Assembly (NCBI GenBank): GCA_002118135.1
Contig: BDIU01000213.1
Span: 1 to 64,000, forward strand
From: Trebouxia sp. TZW2008
Lineage: Eukaryota > Chlorophyta > Trebouxiophyceae > Trebouxiales > Trebouxiaceae
Reading direction: 5' to 3'
DNA: 64,000 bases
The position numbers were made by a program, and so were the translations under genes. Below, piece by piece: positions 54,707 to 64,000 of this stretch. Within the stretch, counting starts at the first letter, position 1; each line of letters opens with the position of its first letter. The notes below the pieces were generated by a model. That model worked only from the letters and a program-made list of their open reading frames with translations. It ran no database searches and was not told the DNA's origin.

Positions 54707-56268
54707 CTGACCGTCATACATGACATCATGAGGAACTGGCAACCCAATGCGGACTCTCAACACTGCGTGCCACCACTTCTTGTATGAGTCCACATAGTCT
54801 TCTAGCAAGTCTGCCAGGCTAGAATATGTGAGGGGCTTGTCCATCAATTCTGCCCTTCTGCTGAGGCCTAGCGCACCCCAGGTGTCGCTGCTGGGGTGCC
54901 GCACAGCCAACACAATGTGCCTGCAACACCGCTGCTTCTTACATCAACAAACACACTCAGATGGATAAGCATGAGCCAGCATTGTGACCATCAGGCCAGA
55001 CATGCAATTAGGTGCTTGGTGGCTTGATTCACACTGTGTTAGCCAACTGGCATAGTAGTGTACAGAAGTAAAGACCAAGAGCTCGAGGTGCACTTGGCAC
55101 ACAATGATCAGGACCATGAAAATGTGCAGAACATGACTTATGCAATGCAGCATCAAGTTGTGGGGGTTACTGAAATGATTGCAGCCCCCCACAAGGTGCT
55201 CTCAGCACCTGCCACCTACTTTGATTTGCTATGGCAGAACAGGGCACATAAGCTGACAAGTCATGAAGACAACATGCCCTCTGATTGTTGGACTGTTGTA
55301 CAGTATCGCAAAGACTTGTTACCTGTAAACATGTCCTGCCACACATGTCTTGAAGCCTATAGGGATCCTGTCAAGATCTGTCCAGCCAGAAGTGAGCAGC
55401 AAGCCAAGGAATACAGCCTCCACACATTTGATGGGTAAACCTTGCCGCACAATGTCTCTAGCAGTGCTCAGAATGCGACACAGAGGCCGCTGCTTGTTCT
55501 GATCAAAGTATGTGGCAGCAGTGTGATTGTACTGCAAGGCTGAGATGAAGCCCTGCGAATCACATATAAAGTTCTTGCAGGCAAGATGTCAGGCGAGACA
55601 GCTTATGAAAGTTTTAGGGTTTCTGCTATATATTTCTGCAGTGATCGCTGCGTTTTGCCAGTGCATGCCAAATTTGCTTTGCTTGTCTATGTTTCTTGTC
55701 ATGTTAGTTGCTAGCAGTATTGTAAGTGAGCAAAGCTTCAGTGTTCCATAATGAAATTAGCATGGTCTATGAAACTGTGGCTGTACTGCTCAAGAGCATG
55801 GTGACTGCACTATTGATGCCTGCCAGTCTCTTTCTGGAGCGTAAGTCACAGATGTCCTGCAGAAGCTGTCAACTTGCAGAAGCAGATCATAAACAGCATG
55901 AGTTGCACAACCTGTACGCGCTGCAGTCTTTGCTCAATGGGCAGTGTGTCCAGATCCTCACCAAGACTGTAGCGAGGCGCAGCTATCAGTCCCAACTGCT
56001 TGATATCAGCATCTGAAGCATTTTTGATGAAGTCTGCCTGCAACAGCAAATCCATGCAATAGTCTCTCTCTTACGCCTGTAGTTGACTCTGCTGTCAAGT
56101 ATAATGCTTGAAAGGTCCTCAGGTACTCCAGTGCTGCATACCTACCACGAGCTTAGCCTGATCCGCTGACAGAGGCAGAGTCCATTTCTTGCTCCAGGGG
56201 GCTGCGCTCTTCGTCCCGCCAAGAAAGCTTGGATCGGGTCGGTCAACCCCGGACGGCGGCACTGTCAT
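54707..56268 (-). CDS. VASH: Vasohibin-type tubulin carboxypeptidase (C-terminus unresolved)
   Basis: Transglutaminase-like cysteine protease that removes the C-terminal tyrosine of alpha-tubulin. The start ATG at 56266-56268 gives MTVPPSGVDRPDPSFLGG, up to donor GTAGGT near 56146. Exon 2 (about 55904-56039) reads ADFIKNASDADIKQLG and LPIEQRLQRVQ. Exon 3 (about 55325-55535) reads LQYNHTAATYFDQNKQRPL and GLPIKCVEAVFLGLLLTSG, with the catalytic Cys in the IKC(L/V)EAV motif, then IPIGFKTCVAGHVYR. Exon 4 (54707-about 54920) reads HIVLAVRHPSSDTWGALGL then SRRAELMDKPLTYSSLADLL and DSYKKWWHAVLRV, with the catalytic His (HIVL) and the Ser of LSRR(A/E)EL. These blocks match human VASH1/2 closely and in order. 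An in-frame GTAAGA donor at 54701-54706 indicates at least one more exon. No SVBP partner is visible in the window. Confidence 0.9.
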
Positions 56269-56772
56269 GCTCTGCCACAGCTCCGAGTCACAGAGTGACA
56301 AGAGAGATGATCAAAATCATGCCTCGCATCTGCCGACATTGCGATAGACGCGTCGCAGAGAAGCAGGAGTAAGGAAGCCGCGATAGTCGGGCCTTTTGCT
56401 GGCAGACACACGCAAGCTACAATCGCAGAGCTCGAATACGAAGTTGCATGGAGGGCATTAAGGGTAAATCCTCACGCTTCGATGGAGCGTCGCAAATGCT
56501 GGGGCAAACTCCCCTCGAGACTCGAACCTGGACTCCCGCGATATCGAGCGAAACGAGGAGATGAACCGTTTCGGTTTTTTCGTAACGCATGTTGCCCAGC
56601 ATGACACTGCTATGTTGACATGCACGCTCGACTGCCTACCGTCTGCAGCCACACATCCCGTGCCGCGTGCAATGCTGTGAAAGGTGCATGTGAAGCTTTG
56701 CATGTGGCGACCGCCATGCTAAGTGGCCCAAATCCAGACGGCATGCCAAGTCAACACAGGGCTTAGCTTCAT
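56269..56772. promoter_or_regulatory. Divergent intergenic region, vasohibin / ABC transporter
   Basis: About 500 bp between start codons, expected to hold both promoters. It is more GC- and CpG-rich than the introns nearby. A GGTTCGAGTC word on the minus strand near 56516-56526 is not part of a tRNA. Confidence 0.45.
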
Positions 56773-59700
56773 ATGACAAGCGTCGCCCGGCCCTCACCAG
56801 GCTCCGGTCAAACTCAGCACAGACTTACTCACAAAGGTTTTGGCCGCACACTTCCCCGGTCGGACATACTCAAGCTTCGTCGACGCTGGCAGCCTCTGCC
56901 ACAGATCACTGGTAGTAAACGACCAAAACATCGAACTCTTGGCGTGTTGCACATCTCAGCAGCCAGCGTCACACAAAGATACGAGGATGCCGCAGCGCAA
57001 GATCCTATCAAGCCCCTCAAAAACCCGATAGCAGCCTGGAAGAGGTGGTGGTATATAGGAGCCACACCTCGAGCAGAGCTGCCAAAATCTCAGAAGTTCA
57101 GCAGGATATGTGCGCGCCTATGGAGCATCATGAAGCACAGCAAAACGTCTCTCAGCTTTGCTGTCTTGTTCATGGTCAGTCTCAAGGCGCTTTGAATCCT
57201 GAAAGCTGTCCATGCAATATGAAGTTCAATATGCAGCATGTCCTAAGCTTGCTGGTCATGCATGCTTGAATGAACTCACGTTGAGGATATGTACACGGCC
57301 AGTCTGCTTGACAAGCCAATGCCATGCACAACAGGAGTGACAATGAATCCTGTTATGGGCTCAATCAGAGCACATTATGCTTGTGCAGGTGCTGGCAGCA
57401 GCATCAGAACTAGCAATTCCCCACTATGTCTCAGCATCAATCTTTGCAGTCACCAAAGCCAACTCAGAGCGGCTATTCAAAAGAAATGTGCAGCTACTAG
57501 CCATCATGGCATTTAGCTACGGCGTGTTTGCTGGGCTGAGAGGTTTCTGCTTCAGCCTGCTCAATACAGATCTGATTCAAAGGCTCAGGCAAGACTTCCC
57601 TGGTGCATCTTACATGCATCTGCACTCATCAATGGAAAGTGAACCTGTCCACATCAGGATTCATGTGCATGATCAACAAGCCTTGCATGACGGCGCTGCA
57701 GCGCTGCCTTGGGCACTGTTGCATTCTGCCTATTGCCTGTGTATTGCAACGCAGGACCATGGCGTGAGGTAAACAGCTGCTCGAGCTGTGTCACAATCTG
57801 CTTGTCAAGGACAACCAAGGCCCTTGAGAATGCTTTACCTTGACACATTGCTGCAAGCTCAAAATATCTGGCTACGCAAATCTGTCTCAATGGGATCTTT
57901 CACCTTCTAATATTCCTTTGACGGCCCATGAGATGCATACTGTGTCCATGCATGCGTAGCAAATGCTGCTCCTGGATATACTTTCAGTACAAGTATTATG
58001 CATATGTGCTGCTATTGGTACTGTGCATTGTTATGAGCGAAGTGTAGCAGCCCAGTGAAGGAACTTTTGGATCAAGCACAGCAGCTGAAAAAAGCTGCAA
58101 GGTAGTGGATCCATCAGAGACACATGCTGAGGCTGTTGTGGCCACAGCACAAGTGATCAGCTGATTTTGGCTGGCCAAAATGTGTGAACTGCTCTCTGCA
58201 GTGCAGGGGGGACTTGTTTGGGTCGCTGCTAAGGCAGGAAGTGGCCTTCTTTGATAAGGAGGAGGTTGGAGTGCTGACTTCCCGCCTGGGCTCTGACTGC
58301 CAGGCTGTTGTGCGCGCCCTCTCCACCAATATCAACGTTGCTCTGAGAAATGCCTTGCAAGCCATAGGTATGTGAGGCACAGCATCTTGCATGGTGCTGC
58401 ACAAGCACATACCATGCTATTGCATACATTTGCTCACCTCATGCCTGGTTTTCAGTTGCCAGACTATTATGCGGGCCCTATCCACTGCGATGAATTTGCC
58501 CTGCGGAATGCCTTGCAAGCCATAGGTGAGCTCTCTTATAGATCTTGCATGCTGCTGCACATGTTCACGGTGTGCTACTGAAGAGATTGCTCACCTCTTG
58601 CCTGGGCTGCAACTGCCAGGCTGTTGTGTGAGTCATTTTTCACCAATATCAGTATCGCCCTGGCCTTGCAAGCCACAGGTTTGTGAGATTTGCATCATCT
58701 TGCATGCTGGTGCACGCGTACATCATGTGCTATTGGATAAAATTGGTAACCTCCCGCCTGAGCTCTGACTGCCAGGCTGCTGTGAGTGCTCTCTCCGCCA
58801 ACGCTCATGTTGCCCTGCAGAATGCTCTGCAAGCCACAGAGTGTGTTTAGTTACAGATCTTTCATGTTGGTGCCAGCATGACTGCTTTGCTGTAGATTGT
58901 GGCTGCACACTTGAATCACTAGAGCTTGTACGGCATAAACCACACTGCTACATCACTGCACATGGTTGAGGTTTGCATTGTGTGCAGGTGGGGCAGCATA
59001 CCTTTTCTACATGTCAAGCCGGCTGGCCACTGCCTGTGCTGCAGTGACTGCGCTGCTGTGGATTGTGGCCCTGCGCTACGGCAACTTCTCACGCAAAGCT
59101 CAAAGGACGTATCAAGACGCCCTTGCTGAAACCAACCAGGTATCCCAATCCATCTTGCAAGGGCCCTCCCTCAGAGCTTCACTGATTGCTTGAGGTTGCA
59201 TGTCCGATGCGTATTTGATGGCAAAAAATGTGCGTTCCATAGTACCTATGCGTTTTTGATGGCAAAAAATGTGCGTTCCATTTTACCTATTTGCACAGCA
59301 AAGACAGACAAAAAACTGCATAGCAGCCCCACTTTTGTCAACGGCTTGTTGCATGACAAATGCTTACCAGGCTTTGCGTAATGCCTTCGGCTCGGCAGCA
59401 AAGTCTGCTGTTACCTGAGCACTGCAATCCAAGAAAGGCTTACTGCAGATTTAGTGCAAGCCATCTAGCATTTGAGGTAGTTGCTATACCTAGTGCAAAA
59501 TGTGACGTGCCAGAGAAGCGTATTTCGGTCTCAGTTTGTCAGGCAAAACCAGGCTTGACTCACGAGCAGAGAAATTGCTGCATAGCATGTTTGTACTTGA
59601 TTGCCATTGATGCAAGCTCAGAATTGACAGACATTGAGCAAGGAAGTTGATAGGTGATGTGTGGTGGCAGGTGGCAGAAGAGGTGTTTCTGCTGTCCAGG

Positions 59701-62700
59701 ACGGTACGCACATTTGGCACAGAGGCCGGGGAGAAGAAGAGGTATCAGGGGCGCTTGGGCATCCTGCGCCACATCAGCATCCGCCAGGCTGCTGCTTACC
59801 TACTGTATCTCACCTCCAACTCATTCCTCTTCAACCTCACCAAGGTCTGACCATCCCCTTTTCCCCTGCTTCCCCTCTTCCTTGGCCCCCTCCCTTGGCC
59901 ACCTCCCTAGGCCCCCATCCATCCCCCACACTGTGTCCTTTGACCGCCTTGAAAGACATGTGCTCACAGCGCTGCCGGCCTTCTCTACCTCACCTCCAAC
60001 GCACTCCTGTCTGACCTCAGCAAGGTCTAAACCCCTTTCCCCCCTTCCCCGCGCTCGTCCTTGCTCCCTCCTCCCCAGGCCACTCTGCTGGTGTTTCAAT
60101 CACTCTTCTCTGTCAGCCTGTGATGGTGATTGCTCATGGCATTGCCCTTCTGGCACGTTTACATCCCAAGCTAGACTGTTGCATGCTCTGCGCTGCGCCA
60201 GTTCTGCCGTAACTACCTGAAAACATGAATGGCTACTGCCGTCCAGTCATGTGTGACTGCAACTTCAACATCAGTGACATCAGACGCACATCATGCAACC
60301 GGCTCATCATGCAACAGTCACAGCATACAAGTATTGCAACAAGCAACAGTCACAACATGCAACTGTCATACCATACAACAGTGACAACATACAACTGTGC
60401 AAGTGCAGGTGGTGACATTGTTGGTGGGTGGCAGCATGGCCCTAGCTGGTCAAGTCAACCCTGAGCAGCTCACTACCTTTGTGCTGTATGTGGAGTTTGT
60501 GACAGCTGCCAGTCTGAGTGTATGTGATCAGTGGGGACCTCTCATGGAGGCTGTGGGTGCCTCTGAAAGGGTCATGTACTACCTGGATAAACCTCCTGCG
60601 CCTCAGATCGCTGGAGGCAAAACAGTACCTTCTTGGTCTGGCAAGGTACGTTTTCTGCTGCTTTGCAGTAGTGTGTTTGTGACTGCTGCCAGGCTGAGCG
60701 TGTCTGATCAGTAGAGCCCCCTCAGGGAAGCCATGGGGGGCTCTGAAAGGGTCGCACATTATCCCGACAAACCTCCTGCCCGGCAAATTGCCGTCTTACA
60801 ATGGCAAGGCATGATGATCTGCTGCAGTGAACTAGTCTGTTAGTGCTTCATCAGGTGTTGCACGGTTCGTAGCAGCAGCCAGTCTGAGTGTGAGTGTGAC
60901 CAGTTGGGACCTCTCGTGGAGGCCTTGGGGGTTTCTGAGAGGTCAATGTACTACCTAGACATACCCTCTACGCCTCAATTTGCTGCACGCACAACACTGC
61001 CATCTTGGTCTGGTCTAAATATTGTCTATGACATTTGCAGTTCGGTATCATATTGCGTGGACATCAGCAGTATTGCACGTGGCATGCAGGTGCACTTGAG
61101 CAATATCAGCTTCAAGTATCCAGCTGGGGTCGTAGCTCCAGGAAATGTTGCCCTCAACCTGCAACATTATCAGCACACGACATCAAGCTGAAGGTCACAC
61201 AGTCATAGGCATGGCTTGTGACATGCAGGTGCACTTGAGCAACATCAGCTTCCGGTATCCCAGCCGGTCTGAGATTGTGGCCCTAGAGAATGTGGACCTT
61301 GATCTGCAGCCAGGCAAGCTAGTGGCTCTAGTGGGGCTGTCAGGCAGCGGCAAATCCACCCTAGTAGCCCTGCTGCAGCGCCTCTATGACCCCACAGCCG
61401 GCCAGGTAAAGCATGCTCAGATAGATCCGTGTATTTGAATGTCTAGCAGTGACAAGTTATGCTACTGGCCCTATTGTAGTGCCTTTATGACCCCACTGTC
61501 GGCCAGGCAATCTTTGCTGATAGTGATAAATGTGATTTTGAGCTGTGGGAAGATGCTGTTGGCTGTGGTAGGGCTGATTGTTTGCAAGAAGTTCACTCTG
61601 GTAGTCCTGCCGCAGCGCCTCTATGACCCCACTGCTGCTCAGGTAGAATGTTATCAACAGTTTCAAATGTGTTTGGTTATTGTGGAAGGCTCTTGTGGGG
61701 CTGTTAAGCAGCGGCAAATCCACCCTAGTAGCCCTGCTGCAGCGCCTCTGTGACCCCACAGCTGGCCAGGTGAAGCAATGCTCACACAATTTCATTGCAT
61801 CTGTTTGTCCAGCAGTGACAAGTCACACTACTGGCCCTAATGCAGCGCCTTTACGACCCCACTGCTGGCCGGGACACCTTCTGCTGATACTAATAACCTT
61901 GATATTGCAACGTGAAAGGTGCTGTTGGCTGAGGTGGGACTGATTGGTAACAGCAGATTCACTGCAGTAGTCTGGCAGCAGCGCCACCATAGCGCTGCAC
62001 TGCTAATTAGGCAAACCATTGTTACTGATTTTTCACTGTATCCTTATGTCAGTCCCATGAGTTGCCCCTTGTTTTGTCACTTTTTTGAAGCTTTTTTTGT
62101 GTTGCAAACCTGTCTTGTAATACAGATAGTTGTGCAGGTGTTGGTAGATGGTGTGCCGCTGACAGAGGTGGACGTGGGCTGGTACGGCATTCACATACAC
62201 GTGTTAGACACTGTCTTTTCTGGATGATCGTGACAGTTATCAGTGCTGGTGCATCTGTGCCCCTGCTTACCGTGGCAACAATCATGCAGGTGTTAGTAGA
62301 CGGTGTGCCGCTGACAGAAGTGGACGCGGGGTGGTACCGCAGCCAGATAGGGGTGGTGGCTCAGGAGCCGCGCCTCTTCTCAGCTACCATCACTGCCAAC
62401 ATCACCTATGGCTGCCCAGGCAAAACCCAGGTTAGTTGCTGCCCTGCCTCATGGCGGGTTTAAAACAACAAGAATAAGCCGCCATTGCTGCCAATATGAT
62501 CTCAAGCTGCCCAGGCAAAACCATCATCAGGCTGAACTTCTGCCACCAAGACCATGAGCGATTTGGCTCTTGACTACAAGCACTTGAGTAATATTATGAA
62601 CAACTGAGTTCCAGACTGTGAGCAAGATGCGTGGCGAGTCACTGATATGATTTAAAGCTTGCGAGCAGCAAACAAAAGAATTGCAGCAGTAAGTGGTGAA

Positions 62701-64000
62701 AGTGAATGTTGCTCAGCAATCTGTATGCATGCTGGAATGCCGTATAACACCAATCTTGCAGGGTACTGCGGCTTGCGCCAGAAGCAATTCACATGTCCAG
62801 GGTGTGTGTGGTACAGGAAGAAGTGCAGCTAAAAGCCAAGCTGGCTGATCCTGTGTGCGGTGATCAATTGCTCATGTAGTGGAATGCTATTTACTTCAAA
62901 GGAGTCAAACTTTATACAGACGTAGTTGACATGTCCAGTGTATGTTTGTTGCAGGAAGAAGTGCAGGAAGCGGCCATGCTGGCCAATGCTCATGACTTCA
63001 TCCTGGCACTGCCGGACGGATATGCCACCAAGGTGAGCTGAGTACCTGGCTGCATTGCACCCAGTGACCTTGCTTATTGCATTGGCTGGCTCGAGAGGCT
63101 ACCCAATCCCCTTCACAGCTCCTGTTGAGCATCAGCATGCCAAGCAAGGTCCATCACGACTTTTGCCCGTCCTTGAATGTCAACATACATTGTTGAGTCA
63201 TACATTGTTGATTTGCACAAGTTGTTTGCAAGCTCCGTGCTTTGTCCAACATCAGTCGTTCTTGCATAGCAGAAAGCCTTGTGGTCTTCCATCAACATTG
63301 CACCACTAGTCTAGAATGTTTTCTTGTCTTTAACCTTGCTGCTAATGCAGGTCAGGGACGGGCTGCTTTCTGGAGGGCAGAGGCAGCGAATAGCCCTAGC
63401 CAGGGCCCTTGTGCGCAATCCTAAGCTGCTCATACTGGATGAAGCCACTTCTGCCCTTGATGCAAAGAGTGAAGCTGCAGTTCAGGAAGCCTTGGACAGA
63501 GCCATGCAGAATAGCCATAGATCAGTTCTAGTCATTGCCCATAGGTGAGACTGCATCGACTGGCATCCTGGGGATTTCAACTATTCTCATGACTGCACCG
63601 GCAACTCAGGCAATACCGCATGTTGTTGTTGTTGTTTTGCAACAACATCTGTGGTTGTTTTGCATTGCCCAACATGTTATAGTTGACTATTCAAGTTGTC
63701 GTCAACGTTATCATTCCCTAAAAGTCATACAGGCTATGACTGTCATGATTGCCCCTGCAAACCTGCAGATTGTCCACAGTCCGTTCAGCAGACCACACAG
63801 TAGTGATGGAGGCAGGCCGCATTGTAGAGCAGGGCACACATGACAGCCTGCTGGCGCTTGGCAAAATCTATGCCATGCTGGTGAAGCGGCAGGCAGCTGC
63901 TGGCGGTGAGACTGAACAGAAAGCCACATTGAGTGAACCACGGGATAGTCTGCAGATCCCAGCGGCAACTGATGATGTGAGTGGCTCTGATTGCAGCATG
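56773..64000 (+). CDS. ABCB26: Plastid-type ABCB half-transporter (ABCB26/TAP1-like), right-truncated
   Basis: One transmembrane domain plus one nucleotide-binding domain; plant relatives lie in the chloroplast inner envelope, substrate unknown. The N-terminus (56773-57174, [20 protein letters not shown]) is basic and Ser/Thr-rich like a transit peptide. TMD exons: 57391-57590 ([33 protein letters not shown]), 58202-58367 ([20 protein letters not shown]), 58988-59138, 59672-59847 ([20 protein letters not shown]), 60411-60646 ([20 protein letters not shown]). NBD exons: 61229-61405 with [15 protein letters not shown] and Walker [10 protein letters not shown]; 62290-62430 ([20 protein letters not shown] then AQEPRLFS, the Q-loop); 62956-63033; 63351-63544 with signature [15 protein letters not shown] and Walker [13 protein letters not shown]; 63771-about 63975 with the H-loop region and [18 protein letters not shown]. 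All ATPase motifs are intact. The frame remains open at the right edge; the missing part should be short. Confidence 0.94.
58279..58842 (+). repeat. Four tandem copies of an ABCB exon end (one real, three decayed)
   Basis: The true exon end (58279-58367) codes [20 protein letters not shown]. Copies at about 58440-58526, 58600-58678 and 58752-58840 repeat the CTGCCAGGCTGTTGTG...CTTGCAAGCCA(T/C)AG core. Copies 2 and 3 keep AG|GT donors; copy 3 has a stop (TGTTGTGTGA); copy 4 reads NCQAAV-like and has lost the donor. The intron segment between copies (CATCTTGCATG(G/C)TG(C/G)TGCAC) is repeated too. Period is about 155-160 bp. Confidence 0.92.
59205..59290. repeat. Tandem duplication, unit about 43 bp, ABCB intron
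   Basis: GATGGCAAAAAATGTGCGTT occurs at 59217 and 59259, each followed by CCAT(A/T)(G/T)TACCTAT. Nearly identical copies indicate recent origin. Confidence 0.85.
59775..60035 (+). repeat. ABCB exon end with one downstream decayed copy
   Basis: The true exon end codes [16 protein letters not shown] followed by AAG|GTCTGACC (59798-59847). At about 59978-60027 the sequence again gives [15 protein letters not shown] in one frame, followed by AAG|GTCTAAACCCC. The intervening CCCTTTTCCCC tract is duplicated after the second copy. Confidence 0.9.
60312..60405. repeat. Short repeat of CAACAGTCACAACATACAA-like words
   Basis: About five variants of CAACAGT(C/G)ACA(A/G)CATACAA lie in tandem just before the exon at 60411. 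They may extend the acceptor region. Confidence 0.7.
60488..61017 (+). repeat. Three copies of an ABCB exon (one real, two decayed)
   Basis: The true exon part (60488-60646) codes [20 protein letters not shown]. The copy at about 60669-60795 carries a TAG (GATCAGTAGAGCCCC) and indels. The copy at about 60866-61016 keeps GTGGGACCTCTCGTGGAGGC-like sequence and ends CCATCTTGGTCTGGTC, as the true exon does, but without AAG|GT. Period is about 185-200 bp. Confidence 0.9.
61086..62010 (+). repeat. Walker A exon with one upstream and five downstream partial copies
   Basis: The true exon is 61229-61405. Upstream, 61090-61165 repeats the exon start ([13 protein letters not shown]) with its GCATGCAG acceptor. 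Downstream, fragments of the exon end lie near 61452-61508, 61553-61641, 61686-61771, 61806-61872 and 61914-62000. The 61686 copy still encodes [20 protein letters not shown] and keeps CCAG|GTGA, while others have lost the GSGKS core or carry changes in the donor. This is the densest such array in the window. Confidence 0.92.
62125..62345 (+). repeat. ABCB exon start duplicated upstream
   Basis: The true exon (62290 onward) begins [20 protein letters not shown]. The copy at about 62137-62195 reads [20 protein letters not shown] with a GTGCAG acceptor-like end, 153 bp upstream. It is close to identical over 60 bp, so it is young. Confidence 0.92.
62790..62995 (+). repeat. ABCB exon start duplicated upstream
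   Basis: The true exon (62956 onward) begins [15 protein letters not shown] after TTGTTGCAG. About 140 bp upstream, ACATGTCCAGGGTGTGTGTG and GTACAG lead into GAAGAAGTGCAGCTAAAAGC, a copy with a stop (CAGCTAAAA reads through TAA in another frame) and substitutions. Confidence 0.85.

Noticed and set aside
56490..56600. Possible tRNA, from a GGTTCGAGTC word on the minus strand
   Set aside because: The T-arm stem does not pair and no acceptor or anticodon stem fits around it.
59821..60220. Pro/Ser-rich plus-strand frames as a separate protein
   Set aside because: They are produced by a C/T-rich intron tract that is itself duplicated with the exon end.
58202..62995. Tandem ABC transporter genes or a second transporter copy
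   Set aside because: The extra ABC motifs are partial, contain stops, and lie inside introns of one gene; no second complete domain exists.

Overview
This is a nuclear segment from a green plant lineage, most likely a unicellular chlorophyte alga; a trebouxiophyte is plausible but not proven. The evidence is dense short exons separated by GT-AG introns, a chloroplast-type ABCB26/TAP-like ABC transporter, a plant-like R2R3-MYB factor, a plant-type SEC3 and ceramide kinase, a flagellar CFAP161, and TGTAA motifs of the kind chlorophytes use for polyadenylation. All homology calls were made by reading translations; no database search was possible.

Layout from left to right: repeat-rich sequence without a gene (1-908); ceramide kinase (minus, 909-5842); exocyst SEC3 (plus, 6266-14034); R2R3-MYB regulator (minus, 14423-19607); unknown tail-anchored protein (plus, 20477-21742); DNA topoisomerase II (minus, 22036-36158, about 14 kb); CsbD-like stress protein (plus, 36901-37558); COQ3 O-methyltransferase of ubiquinone synthesis (plus, 38330-40769); an OMA1/M48-like protein that has lost its zinc ligands and carries an in-frame TGA (plus, 41367-42923); CFAP161 with an EF-hand tail (plus, 43750-48816); an intrinsically disordered protein (minus, 49082-50669); retromer VPS26 (plus, 51087-54006); a vasohibin-type tubulin carboxypeptidase (minus, about 54707-56268); and a plastid-type ABCB half-transporter (plus, 56773 to beyond the right edge). 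Genes mostly alternate in head-to-head and tail-to-tail pairs with gaps of about 0.3-0.9 kb. No operon logic applies. SEC3 and VPS26 both serve membrane traffic, and CFAP161 and vasohibin both act on microtubules, but nothing shows that the neighbours are co-regulated.

The most unusual signal is not a gene. Exons in TOP2, CFAP161 and above all the ABC transporter are flanked inside introns by one to five degenerate tandem copies of themselves, which carry along the splice junction and some intron sequence (units about 80-230 bp). Some copies still read open and keep their splice site; others carry stops. In-frame versions of the same process seem to be kept as protein repeats (five 23-residue repeats in the MYB protein) and as paired exons (TOP2 C-terminal region). 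This looks like ongoing small-scale tandem duplication that grows introns and throws off trial exons. Second in interest is the OMA1-like pseudoprotease with one in-frame TGA.

Exon boundaries are hand-derived from splice consensus and reading frame. Where I give exact coordinates I checked the frame join; those marked approximate were not resolved.
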